This document shows, piece by piece, positions 53,954 to 62,986 of a DNA stretch of 64,000 nt. A program made the translations under genes and the position numbers. Every line of letters starts with the position of its first letter. The stretch's first letter is position 1. Source of the stretch: Atriophallophorus winterbourni (lineage: Eukaryota; Platyhelminthes; Trematoda; Plagiorchiida; Microphallidae); contig JACCGJ010011388.1 in assembly GCA_013407085.1 (NCBI GenBank), positions 1-64,000 on the forward strand, given 5' to 3'. The notes beneath the pieces are model-generated. The model was not told the DNA's origin. It made no database searches and worked only from the letters and a program-made list of their open reading frames with translations.

Positions 53954-54781
53954 CTAGTTGATTGAATTTGTTGTTGAGTGCCGCGCTTCCAGGAATTCTC
54001 GCGCCCGTCGGTCGTTTCCTCTAGCTAATATTCTTGTGCGGTCCCAGTCGAACTGATGTCCAAATTGATCAATATGTATTGAAATCAGTGAATTCCGGTC
54101 ATGTCTGCGTACGGCCAACTGGTGTTCATGTAGTCTTGTGCTGAGTTTGCGACCTGTTTGTCTGACGTAGTTCTTTTCGCAGTCTCTGCATGAAATCTTG
54201 TAGACGACATTTGACTGTTCTTCTTTTGCCACTTTGTCTTTCGTGTTGTTGAAGTGGTTGCGGAGTGTTGATGCTGGTTTATGCGCAATGTCGATTCCAA
54301 GTGGCCGAAGTACCCGAGCTGCGATTTCAGAGATATGTTGGATATATGGAAGAGTGCGTCTGCTTCTGTTTTCTTCTGGGTTTCTTTGTTGGGGGCGGTT
54401 GAACCTGTTGCGTAGTATGAAGCTTCTTGGATATCCATTTTTCTGGAACACTTTGACCAGATATTCTTCTTCTTTTCTCCTCAGTTCATCTGTACTGCAG
54501 TGGGTTGCCGCTCTTTTGAATAGAGTTCTGACGCAACTGCGTTTGTGAGTGTTTGGGTGCTTGCTGTGAAAGTTCAGTATTTGATCCGTGTGTGTGGTTT
54601 TCCGGTAGACGCAGGTCTCTAACGTTCCATCGCTTGTCCGCTTCACTTGAACATCCAGAAATGGTAAACAGCCGTCAACTTCAGTTTCCTTGGTAAATTG
54701 GATTCCGGTAAATACACAATTGAGCAGTCGATGTGATTCATCCAGTTCTGTACGTTTCATAATCACGAAGGTGTCGTCCAC
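53954..54781 (-). pseudogene. PLE-1 RT C-terminal half and GIY-YIG endonuclease
   Basis: The frame begins in the RT catalytic box (YVDDTFVIMKRTE) and continues through FTKETEVDGCLPFLDVQV to the PLE-type GIY-YIG domain: VVYKISCRDCEKNYV, RQTGRKLSTRLHEH and SLISIHIDQFGHQFDW. In PLE-2 the motif reads YVGQTGR; here Gly is Arg (YVRQTGR), which probably harms nuclease activity. PLE proteins use this domain to cut the target and the RT to copy RNA. The upstream frame is shifted. Confidence 0.8.
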
Positions 54782-55024
54782 GTAGCGGATCCATAATTTT
54801 GGTCGGATTATTGGTAGGGCATTCGTTCCAAACGTTGCATAACTGCCTCAGCAACTAAGCTGGAAATCGGTGATCCCATTGGCGTTCCTCGGATTTGTTC
54901 ATATATCTTTCCATTAAACTTGGAGTGCGTTTGAAGACAGCTTGATCAGTTCCATTAAACTTTCGTGTGTCAATCGACTTCCATTCTGTTCCGTTCCTTT
55001 TTCATTGAGTGAAGATGATATAGG

Positions 55025-55549
55025 TTACGTGGCGAGTGTTCTGCCGATTGACGTGAATAGTGACGTTACGTCGAAAGAAACCATTAGTTCGTCCTCTTCG
55101 ATCTTCACGTTCTCCAATTTCCGCAAAAATTGTTCGACAGAGTTGACCGAATGTTCCGAATCTGCTACTAGGTATAACAAATTTTTCCGCAGCTCTTCAG
55201 ATAACTTGTACGTTCGTCCTCCTGGCAAAGAAACTATTGGGCGCAATGGAAAATTTTCTTTGTGTATTTTTGGTAATCCGTAGAATCTGGGTATAGTGGA
55301 GTCTTGCGGCTTCATTCTCGTTTCTTCTACTCCATTCAGTTGTCCCATGAACTTCAATTTCTTCAAGGTTGTGTTGATGTTCTTTTCAAGTCGTTTTGTC
55401 AGGTCTTCGTTTATCCGTCTGTATGTTGTTGTGTCACGGAGTAGTTGTTCAGCTTTCTCGATATATTCTGCCTTGTTCATTACGATGGTCATTCTTCCTT
55501 TGTCAGCGGGAAGTAAAACGATGTTCTGGTCTCGTTTCACTTTGTTCAT
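55025..55549 (-). pseudogene. PLE-1 RT N-terminal half
   Basis: The 174-codon frame has NIVLLPADKGRMTIVMNKAE, PRFYGLPKIHKENFPLRPIV and LMVSFDVTSLFTSI, early RT motifs of Penelope-like elements. It is cut by a stop at 55025. PLE-2 has the same region continuing in frame. Confidence 0.8.
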
Positions 55550-56189
55550 TGCTTTGATTTCCTGTTCATTGAGTGAGGTATGTTCTATGTTCCTGGTAAG
55601 TGCGGGTACAATTCTTTGTCGGACTTCTTCGCGCGTATCTTCTGATCAGGTACGAGACTTCAATATCGACCCAAATTAGCGACAACTTGGTGTGATGAGC
55701 GTCTTTCAAGTTGGAGTTGAGGCCACGTACGAGAATGCGTTGTTCTTTCTCAGTAACGGGTCTGTTGGATAGGTTGTTGACCCAAAGTTGCCCGCTGTTA
55801 TTGTCCTGATAAGGGGTGATATTGTGAATTTTGTTTTCCAGGTCACGTCGCTTGTTGGCTTTGGCTTTTCGGGTCGTTATTGTGACGGCGTTTTCTAAAC
55901 GTTGCGTCAGTTCATGTCCAAATCGGTCTTCACACTTTTGTCTTCTAATGTTGATTATGTCTGCGTATTTCTTCTGAAATGAGCATTCCCAGCCATTCTC
56001 GGTTTTAAAGTTCCATTAGTTTCCATGCACGTGGGATGTTGATTAAGGGTCGTCGTTCGGAGGATTTGGGGGTCAGGTTTCTGCGGCACTCGTGTAGAAA
56101 AAAGAGTTGTTCATAGGTTGCAGCTGTTCTTCCACTAAAGCTTTCCCAGCGTCTGGCGTTTTTAAGCGTTGATCGCCCAAACTGTTCAG

Positions 56190-56388
56190 CAATAGAGGAA
56201 AATATTCGTAGCTCACGATGTGGATGGTGTTCACCTTGTGTTCGCTGAGCTTGCGTAGTTGTTCTTGGACGTTTCGTCATCAGGCTAGATGACATCATCA
56301 GCAAAACTTCTTTCGAAGCGTCTTGTAGTTGGAATTCGTTGGTTATAATACCGTTTGCCTGTCCGTTCACGGTCACTCCCACGGATTT
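56190..56388 (-). repeat. PLE terminal repeat (pLTR) shared by the tandem PLEs
   Basis: Also present at 53681-53870, in part at 61828-61870, and inverted at about 61895-61995. It contains CTGATGACGAAACGTC, with hammerhead core bases but no stem II. Confidence 0.8.
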
Positions 56389-57221
56389 GTTGAGTTCTCG
56401 TTATGCCTTCTCCGTGAGCGTTTTCTTATTGGTTCATATGTTGCAGCCATTTGGAGATGCTGGTTAATTGAATTTGTTGTTGAGTGCCACGCTTCCAGGA
56501 ATTCTCGTGCCCGTCGGTCGTTTCCTCTAGCTAATATTCTTGTGCGGTCCCAGTCGAACTGATGCCCAAATTGATCAACATGTATTGAAATTAGTGAATT
56601 CCGGTCATGTCTGCGTACGGCCAACTGGTGTTCATGTAATCTTGTGCTGAGTTTGCGACCCGTTTGTCCTACGTAGTTCTTTTCACAGTGTCTGCATGAA
56701 ATCTTGTAGACGATATTCGACTGTTCTTCTTTTGCCACTTTATCTTTCATGTTGTTGAAGTGGTTGCGAAGTGTTGATGCCGGTTTATGCGCGATGTCGA
56801 TTCCAAGTTGCCGGAGCACCTGAGCTGCGGTTTCGGAGATATGTTGAATATAGGGTTGAGTGCGTCTGCTTCTGTTTTCTTCTGGGGTTCTTTGTTGTGG
56901 GCGGTTGGACCTGTTGCGTAGTACGAAGCTTCTGGCATATCCATTTTTCTGGAACACTTTGACCAGATATTCTTCTTCTTTTCTCTGTTCATCTGTACTG
57001 CAGTGAGTTGCTGCTCTTTTGAATAGGGTTCTGACGCAACTGCGATTGTGAGTGGTCGGGTGCTTGCTGTGAAAGTTCAGTATTTGATCCGTGTGTGTCG
57101 TTTTCCGGTAGACGCAGGTCTCTAACGTTCCGTCGCTTGTCCGCTTCACTTGAAAATCCGGAAATGTTAAACAGCCGTCAACTTCAGTTTCCTTTGAAAT
57201 TGGATTCCGGTAAATACACAA
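56373..57221 (-). CDS. PLE-2 GIY-YIG endonuclease domain
   Basis: A 282-codon frame: KETEVDGCLTFPDFQVKR (connector), VYKISCRHCEKNYVGQTGR (Cys pair and GIY-YIG signature), SLISIHVDQFGHQFDWDR and EFLEAWHSTTNSINQH (the conserved Glu-bearing end). All PLE signature residues I can check are present, unlike in PLE-1. Normally fused to the RT at 57167-58132; one indel separates them. Confidence 0.8.
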   Translation of the reverse strand: MCIYRNPISKETEVDGCLTFPDFQVKRTSDGTLETCVYRKTTHTDQILNFHSKHPTTHNRSCVRTLFKRAATHCSTDEQRKEEEYLVKVFQKNGYARSFVLRNRSNRPQQRTPEENRSRRTQPYIQHISETAAQVLRQLGIDIAHKPASTLRNHFNNMKDKVAKEEQSNIVYKISCRHCEKNYVGQTGRKLSTRLHEHQLAVRRHDRNSLISIHVDQFGHQFDWDRTRILARGNDRRAREFLEAWHSTTNSINQHLQMAATYEPIRKRSRRRHNENSTNPWE

Positions 57222-58132
57222 TTGAGCAGTCGATGTGATTCATCCAGTTCTGTACGTTTCATAATCACGAAGGTGTCGTCCACGTAGCGGATCCATAATT
57301 TTGGTCGGATTATTGGTAGGGCAATTCGTTCTAAACGTTGCATAACTGCCTCAGCAACTAAGCTGGAAATCGGTGATCCCATTGGCGTTCCTCGGATTTG
57401 TTCATATATCTTTCCATTAAACTTGAAGTGCGTTTGAAGACACAGCTCGATCAGTTCCATTAAACTTTCGTGTGTCAATCGATTTCCATTCTGTTCCGTT
57501 CCTTTTTCATTGAGTAAAGATGATATAGTTTGCTTGGCGAGTGTTCTGTCGATTGACGTGAATAGTGCCGTTACGTCGAAAGAAACCATTAGTTCGTCCT
57601 CTTCGATCTTCACATTCTTCAATTTCCGCAAAAATTGTTCGGCAGAGTTGACCGAATGTTCCGAATCTGCTACTAGGTATAACAATTTTTTCCGCAGCTC
57701 TTTGGATAACTTGTACGTTGGTCCTCCTTGCAAAGAAACTATTGGGCGCAATGGAATATTTTCTTTGTGTATTTTTGGTAATCCGTAGAATCTGGGTATA
57801 GTGGAGTCTTGCGGCTTCATTCTCGTTTCTTCTACTCCATTCAGTTGTCCCATGAACTTCAATTTCTTCAAGGTTGTGTTGATTTTCTTTTCAAGTCGTT
57901 TTGTCAGGTCTTCGTTTATCCGTCTGTATGTTGTTGTGTCACGGAGTAGTTGTTCAGCTTTCTCGATATATTCTGCCTTGTTCATTACGACGGTCATTCT
58001 TCCTTTGTCAGCGGGAAGTAAAACGATGTTCTGGTCTCGTTTCAGTTTGTTCATTGCGTTCGTTCTCAGTAAGGAGTCTGTTAGATAGGTTCTTAACCCG
58101 AAGTTGTAACACCGCTTATTTTTTCTCATCAA
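57167..58132 (-). CDS. PLE-2 reverse transcriptase
   Basis: Motifs in order: NIVLLPADKGRMTVVMNKAE, FYGLPKIHKENIPLRPIV, ELMVSFDVTALFTSID, GTPMGSPISSLVAEAVMQ, LWIRYVDDTFVIMKR. Both catalytic Asp residues of YVDD are present. The N-terminal codons (MMRKNKRCYNFG) lie in the LTR of the inserted element, so the true N-terminus is at 61404-61870. The frame ends at TGA about 57167 through one indel; the GIY-YIG domain continues in a second frame. Confidence 0.8.
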   Translation of the reverse strand: MMRKNKRCYNFGLRTYLTDSLLRTNAMNKLKRDQNIVLLPADKGRMTVVMNKAEYIEKAEQLLRDTTTYRRINEDLTKRLEKKINTTLKKLKFMGQLNGVEETRMKPQDSTIPRFYGLPKIHKENIPLRPIVSLQGGPTYKLSKELRKKLLYLVADSEHSVNSAEQFLRKLKNVKIEEDELMVSFDVTALFTSIDRTLAKQTISSLLNEKGTEQNGNRLTHESLMELIELCLQTHFKFNGKIYEQIRGTPMGSPISSLVAEAVMQRLERIALPIIRPKLWIRYVDDTFVIMKRTELDESHRLLNCVFTGIQFQRKLKLTAV

Positions 58133-58282
58133 AACATTGACCTTGACAATTAATTACTTCCGTTTGTTCGTGCGTGCATCGTGAACGCTCTCTACACGTT
58201 TTGGCTACCGCGATAAACCTTTCATCTCCTGTTTATTTTCCAACATTCTTGGGGACATTATTGTAGTGGTCAGTCTACTACA
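58105..58282 (+). repeat. 5' LTR
   Basis: 178 bp, TG...CA. Similar to the 3' LTR with a few substitutions and a short indel near its end. Confidence 0.9.
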
Positions 58283-58423
58283 AATTGGTGAGCCCGACAT
58301 ACACGCATTCTTCGTGTCTTTTCCGTTACGTCAAAATTTTTCCGTTTCACATCGGAGTTTTCAGGTGAATTTTTTTACTTCGTTCAATCGTGCATTTTGT
58401 TTGCATCAATTGCTCCTGTTTAT

Positions 58424-59303
58424 CATGAGTGATTCTAAACGCGTTATTTTGTCTTCGACTGTCACCACAATACCCAGTTTTATTCCACAGTACCCTGAGT
58501 ATTGGTTTCATTTATTAGAAACTGAATTTAGTTCTAAAAATATAATTGATGACTCCGCCATGTTTTCACATTTAACGCAGAAACTCCCGGCGGTTGTGTT
58601 ATTACAGGTACGCGACTCAGTCCTGACTGAACCCATAGGTGACCGCTACCGTACAGTCAATTAAGCCGTGATTTCTCGCACGGTTCCGTCTGAACGATCT
58701 AGGCTACAGCAGTTGTTCGGCAACTTAGAAATTGCCAACAAAAAGCCATCTACCATACTAATGAAGATGCGCCGCCTGCTAGGGTCATCGCACATGGACG
58801 AGTCCTTACTAAAGGAACTATGGCTCCAGCGCTTACCCGAATGCGTGCAACCCATCTTGGTTGCTGCAAAAAGCACTCCAGTATCTGAGCTTTCGGAAAT
58901 GGCGGACAACATCGCTGAATGTATCCGTCCCTTCCCAGATACCCATATTTCCACGGTAACCGCTGGAAGATCACGCAAACATGCTAATGTAACGGAAGTC
59001 AGCAATGCGGATCTGCTGGCTGAGGTTGCGGCTTTACGCAATGAGGTTCGAAACCTCGCACTCAACAATAGGCCACAATCTCGTACCCCATCCCGCCGAC
59101 GCTCGAGTAGTCACACTCGGTCACCCGTTTGCTGGATACATCGGAAATACGGCGACGATGCGCAGTTTCACATCAAACCTTGCGCCATCGCACATCGCCA
59201 GCGGGAAACTCCCGGGCCGACAACTAACGACGACTACTGTCGTCGGCCCGAAGAAATTACGTCGTCTTCTCCACTTCAAGGAGAAATTCACTGGTCTACG
59301 TGA
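58424..59303 (+). pseudogene. Gag, one nonsense codon
   Basis: Start ATG 58424 (MSDSKRVILSS). Capsid-like motifs: YPEYWFHLLETEFSS, then TAA 58662-58664, then in the same frame LQQLFGNLEIANKKPS, LKELWLQRLPECVQPIL, SELSEMADNIAECI. It ends in an Arg/Ser-rich stretch and CWIHRKYGDDAQFHIKPC, the Cys-containing C-terminus typical of fluke gypsy gag proteins. Beyond about 59160 the frame has lost gag sense. Confidence 0.75.
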
Positions 59304-59329
59304 CGGACCAAAATCCAGTAAAGACGTTC

Positions 59330-59940
59330 GCACAAGCGCTAAAGCGCGCGGTAATTGTCAACGCTCTAAAATCCACCGACACACAAGAAGCCCATTAAGA
59401 GCTTTCGTCGAACCCGATAAGCGTTTCTCGCACAGGCACGTAGACCTCATTGGCCAGTTACCACCTTCAAGTGGCTATGCATATGTCTCCCCTGCTAGGC
59501 AATCACCATTTGCCTATGGAGATAACTTGACGCGCTCGCGACACGGTGGGAGTCGTTTCCACCCACCATCCCCGCGACTTCAAGCCAAACAGTCCCACAT
59601 GCCGAAGGAGTTGGCACATTGCCAGTATGTCTTTCTCCGAAACGACATGGTGAAGCAACCTCTTCACCCTCCTTATGCTGGACCATTTAAGATAATTCGG
59701 CGGTCCCAAAAAATATATGTGATTGACCGCGCCGGTCGACACGACACGGTCTCGATTGACAGAGTCAAACCAGCGTTCATGGACAATGCAGTTGACTCAG
59801 CTAATCCGCAAGACCCAAACCCAGCACCACCGGGGATAACACCTACCTTAACCTCGACTGTCTCAACGCCTGCCACCACAACAGCCAAGCGAGCGAAACG
59901 GCAACCCGTAAGGTTCGCCGACTATGTAGCACACTTTTAA
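59330..59940 (+). pseudogene. Integrase remnants
   Basis: AFVEPDKRFSHRHVDLIGQL (start of the integrase core) is followed after a deletion by the C-terminal domain: ELAHCQYVFLRNDMVKQPL, HPPYAGPFKIIRRSQK, SIDRVKPAFMD, ending KRQPVRFADYVAHF. The catalytic core residues are absent, so no integration activity is possible from this copy. Confidence 0.75.
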
Positions 59941-60870
59941 AGTGTTATCACTTGGTATATGCCCGTGCATGTTTTACGTACCTCATCACTATAACTCGCT
60001 CGTGGCCATAAAGCCATGCACCAGAGAGTTTTTTTTCTTACTTCTCAGGTACACATGCACCTCCAGCTGTGGAAATCGTGGCACACGCCACCCCCGGATC
60101 ACCGACGCTTGTCGCCATCCTGTCCGGTAACCTGGAATACACGCATCCTTCGTGTATCCCCTCGGTACGCATGCACCTCCCGCAGTGGAAACCGTGGCAG
60201 GCGCCACCCCCGGATCGCCGACGCCTGTCGCCATCCTCCCGGTAGCCCCGAGCACACGCCGCCCAACACGGGCGATCTCACAAGACGGTCGTCATTGACC
60301 GTGTCAGCAAGCATGACACTGTCTCAATCGACAGAGTCAAACCGGCTTTCATGGACAAGGAAGTTATCCCACATGACCCAACGCCAACCCCGGCACCACT
60401 GGTCATTACCCCTCCTGTACCCACAGCAAACCCAGATCCGGCCACTACAGAAACCAAACGTGCCAAGCGGCAACCTGTTCGATTCGCTGATTTTGTTGTA
60501 AATAGTTAATACTTTCATATCTTTCGGCATACACGCGTGCATTATTTCGTACTTCATTCTGATCACTCGGTCGTGACCCTAAACCCATGCACCAGGGAGT
60601 TTTCTTTTTCTTTCTTCCCTCAGGTACGCACCCACCCACCGCTGATGCCACCGAATCGCCACCCTTCCTGGTACACCTACGCTTGCTCCCAACTCACCCG
60701 GTAGCCCTAACCACCAACACGAGCACAATTGTTCCAACACGTCTGTCACGTCACACAAGGTCCTTACCAGCCCAGATTGACGCGCCAACCGATTCTCCTG
60801 GCGCGGCCGTTTACCATCCTTCTTCGGGACACAGGAAATTCTGAGCAGGGACTGTGTTTTCGAAGCTTCT
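59745..60870 (+). repeat. Diverged tandem duplication of the integrase end and 3' UTR
   Basis: Copy 1 (59745-60313) and copy 2 (60315-about 60870) each hold SIDRVKPAFMD...KRQPVRFAD followed by CCATGCACCAG(A/G)GAGTTTT and GGTAC(A/G)CA. Inside, GC-rich units of about 100-115 bp recur at 60048-60161, 60162-60260 and 60613-60720. The copies are clearly diverged. Confidence 0.75.
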
Positions 60871-61227
60871 GGTTCCTGTTGTCAAGCCTACGGATGCGCC
60901 TGCTTCTGCTCAAATTGGGTTCATACTAAGACCACGCCAAACGGGAAAATCCCACTAGCAGCTGTTCACTCCATGTGAGGCGGCTCGGCAGTACGTTCAC
61001 TCACATGTGAGACGCTACTTGGCTTAGTCCTGATCGGTTCACCGTACATCCTACTCTCGAACCACCGAAGATCGACCCACGCAGACCGAGCGCCCTGGCT
61101 GACTTCTATGTGACTGGTTGCTGAGAGACTACGTTCCTACATGGGGTAACCTGACACCCGCATGGCCCACGTTACTTGCAACTCCCGATCAGAAGTCTTC
61201 ACTGACCAGACTTCTTGGAGGGGGGCT

Positions 61228-61403
61228 GTGTAACACCGCTTGTTTTTCCTCATCAAAACATTGACCTTGACAATTAATTATTTCCGTTCGTTCGTGCGTG
61301 CATCGTGAACGCTCTGTACACGTTTTGGCTACCGCGATAAACCTTTCATCTCCTTGCCTTTTCTCCAACATTCTTGGGGAGTAGTAGTGGTCAGTCTACT
61401 ACA
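61228..61403 (+). repeat. 3' LTR
   Basis: 176 bp, followed by the target duplication AAGT at 61404-61407. Confidence 0.9.
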
Positions 61404-61870
61404 AAGTTCCCCGCTGGTATTGTCCTGATGAGGGGTGATATTGTGAATTTTGTTTCCCAGGTCACGTCGCTTGTTGGCTTTGGCTTTTCGGGTCGTTATT
61501 GTGACGGCGTTTTCTGAACGTTGCGTCAGTTCATGTCCAAATCGGTCTTCACACTTTTGTTTTTCAATGTTGATTATGTCTGCGTATTTCTTCGAACGAT
61601 TTTGTGCATCTGAAATGAGCATTTCCCAGCCATTCTCGGTTTTGATGTTCCATTAGTTTCCATGCACGTGGGTTGTTGATTGGGGGTCGTCGTTGGGAGG
61701 ATTTGGGGGTCAGGTTTCTGCGTCGGCACTCGTGTAGAAAGGAGAGTTGTTCATAGGTTGCAGCTGTTCTTCCACTAAAGCTTTCCCAGCGTCTGGCGTT
61801 TTTAAGCGTTGATCGCCCAAACTGTTCAGCAATAGAGGAAAATATTCGTAGCTCACGATGTGGATGGTGT
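61404..61870 (-). mobile_element. PLE-2, upstream part
   Basis: N-terminal coding region: EQFGRSTLKNARRWESFSG, TYEQLSFLHECRRRNLTPKS, KAKANKRRDLGNKIHNIT. It matches PLE-1 55790-56189. The coding sense reaches the LTR insertion at 61404. A partial terminal repeat lies at its 5' side (61828-61870). Confidence 0.8.
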
Positions 61871-61894
61871 GGTGAACCATATGCTTCGAAATAA

Positions 61895-61995
61895 GTTTTT
61901 GCTGATGATATCATCTAGCCTGATGACGAAACGTCCAAGAACAACTACGCAAGCTCGGCGAACACAAAGTGAACACCATCCACATCCTGATCTAC
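61895..61995 (+). repeat. Inverted PLE terminal-repeat fragment
   Basis: A plus-oriented copy of the pLTR (CTGATGACGAAACGTCCAAG, CATCCACATC), facing the minus-oriented partial copy at 61828-61870. Head-to-head terminal repeats of this kind occur in PLEs. Confidence 0.7.
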
Positions 61996-62653
61996 GAAGA
62001 TCTCGAGTGTTTAACAGCAGAACTAGTTTATGGCACAACAATGCGATTACCAGGTGAAATGGTCAGTGGCACTCGTGAACACGACTTCACACCAACTAGT
62101 CAGTATATCGAAGATCTTAAGCGCCATATGCGGACATTGCGTTATCAACAGCCACGAAAATCGCATCGCGATAGCCAAGTCCATGAAGACCTCCAATCAT
62201 GCGAGTTTATCTTTGTGAGGGCCGACAATGTTAAGAAACCCTTGATGCCACCTTACAGCGGTCCGTAACGAGTACTTGAACGTCATCCCAAATACTTCAA
62301 GATAGATAAAAACGGAACTCCTGACAACATTAGCATTGATCGCCTAAAGGTCGCCTATGTGCAACCCTTGCCGTCAAGCTCAAACCGAAACTTACGAAAC
62401 ACCGAAAGCGAAAATCGCGGTGTTGTCAATATACCCACTTGTATTCCGCAAAATGCTACCGACATCCAATCCACTCCTCCCACGCAACCAATAGGTATAG
62501 CCAGTCTTTCCCTGCAGACTTTACGTTCTTGCTTGAAAAGAGCCCCACACACACGATCTGGCCGTATTGTTACTTGGCCAAAGAATCTTGAGACCTACCA
62601 CACTTAAAACGTTTGGAGCGTTTTCATTTTTTTCAACGCTCTAGGGGAAGGGA
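61996..62653 (+). mobile_element. Gypsy integrase C-terminus, 3' part of another LTR element
   Basis: LTAELVYGTTMRLPGEMV, ESCEFIFVRADN-like SCEFIFVRADNVKKPLMPPY, and after TAA 62266-62268 in the same frame RVLERHPKYFKIDKNGTPDN and SIDRLKVAYV. This is the same integrase C-terminal domain as in the element at 58-61 kb but from a different family. A polypurine tract, AGGGGAAGGGA (62643-62653), ends it. Confidence 0.75.
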
Positions 62654-62986
62654 TGTGTCGAGATTGTACATATCTAATTTTACCTAGCAATTTTTCTGGT
62701 AAAAAACTATTGTACAGTTTTTGACATCTTCAGCTCAATTTGTTCAGACAATATCGTTTCGCTCAGACGATCGATAGCACTATAGATTTATCGATTCACT
62801 GTTAGCGTTATCACTCACATTTCATCGATTTTTTGTTCGATAACTCAGTGAACACAATTCATCTGTCGAATACGATTTTGTACATAATCAACTCATCACT
62901 TAATCGCAATACACTTCTGTTGTGCGCGTTACCCGCATTCTTGGTCGATCTGGGTTTTTTGTGAAATCCTTCTCGGGAACGTAACA
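62654..62986 (+). repeat. Probable 3' LTR
   Basis: 333 bp from TGTGTCGAGATTG to GGGAACGTAACA, directly after the polypurine tract. No partner 5' LTR in the window. Confidence 0.65.

Larger units (their letters stand above)
53681..56189 (-). mobile_element. PLE-1, Penelope-like element
   Basis: On the minus strand: N-terminal region (about 56189-55660, EQFGRSTLKNARRWESF and KAKANKRRDLENKIHNIT), RT N-terminus (55549-55025), RT palm with YVDD near 54785, GIY-YIG domain, then a terminal repeat (53870-53681). Breaks occur near 55620, 55025 and 54780-54900. It is in tandem with PLE-2 and shares the terminal repeat at 56190-56388. Confidence 0.85.
56190..58100 (-). mobile_element. PLE-2, Penelope-like element, downstream part
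   Basis: It encodes RT (58132-57167, with YVDDTFVIMKRTE and GTPMGSPISSLVAE) and GIY-YIG (57221-56373, YVGQTGRKLSTRLHEH). One frameshift near 57195 separates them. Its upstream part lies at 61404-61870, on the other side of an LTR element inserted at AAGT. Compared with PLE-1 about 190 bp are missing just upstream of NKLKRDQN (near 58055). Confidence 0.85.
58105..61403 (+). mobile_element. Ty3/gypsy-type LTR retrotransposon, internally deleted
   Basis: LTRs at 58105-58282 and 61228-61403 (TGTAACACC...GTCTACTACA) flanked by the 4-bp target duplication AAGT. TGGTGAGCCCGACA after the 5' LTR is a likely primer-binding site, and TTGGAGGGGGG precedes the 3' LTR. The interior carries gag, then integrase pieces and a duplicated 3' block. 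Protease, RT and RNase H are missing. It splits PLE-2, whose uninterrupted counterpart (AAAGTTGCCCGCTG) is seen in PLE-1 near 55785. Confidence 0.9.

Noticed and set aside
54942..55679. Plus-strand ORFs across the PLE region (also 57510-58140)
   Set aside because: They are antisense shadows of PLE RT coding sequence and repeat identically in both PLE copies.
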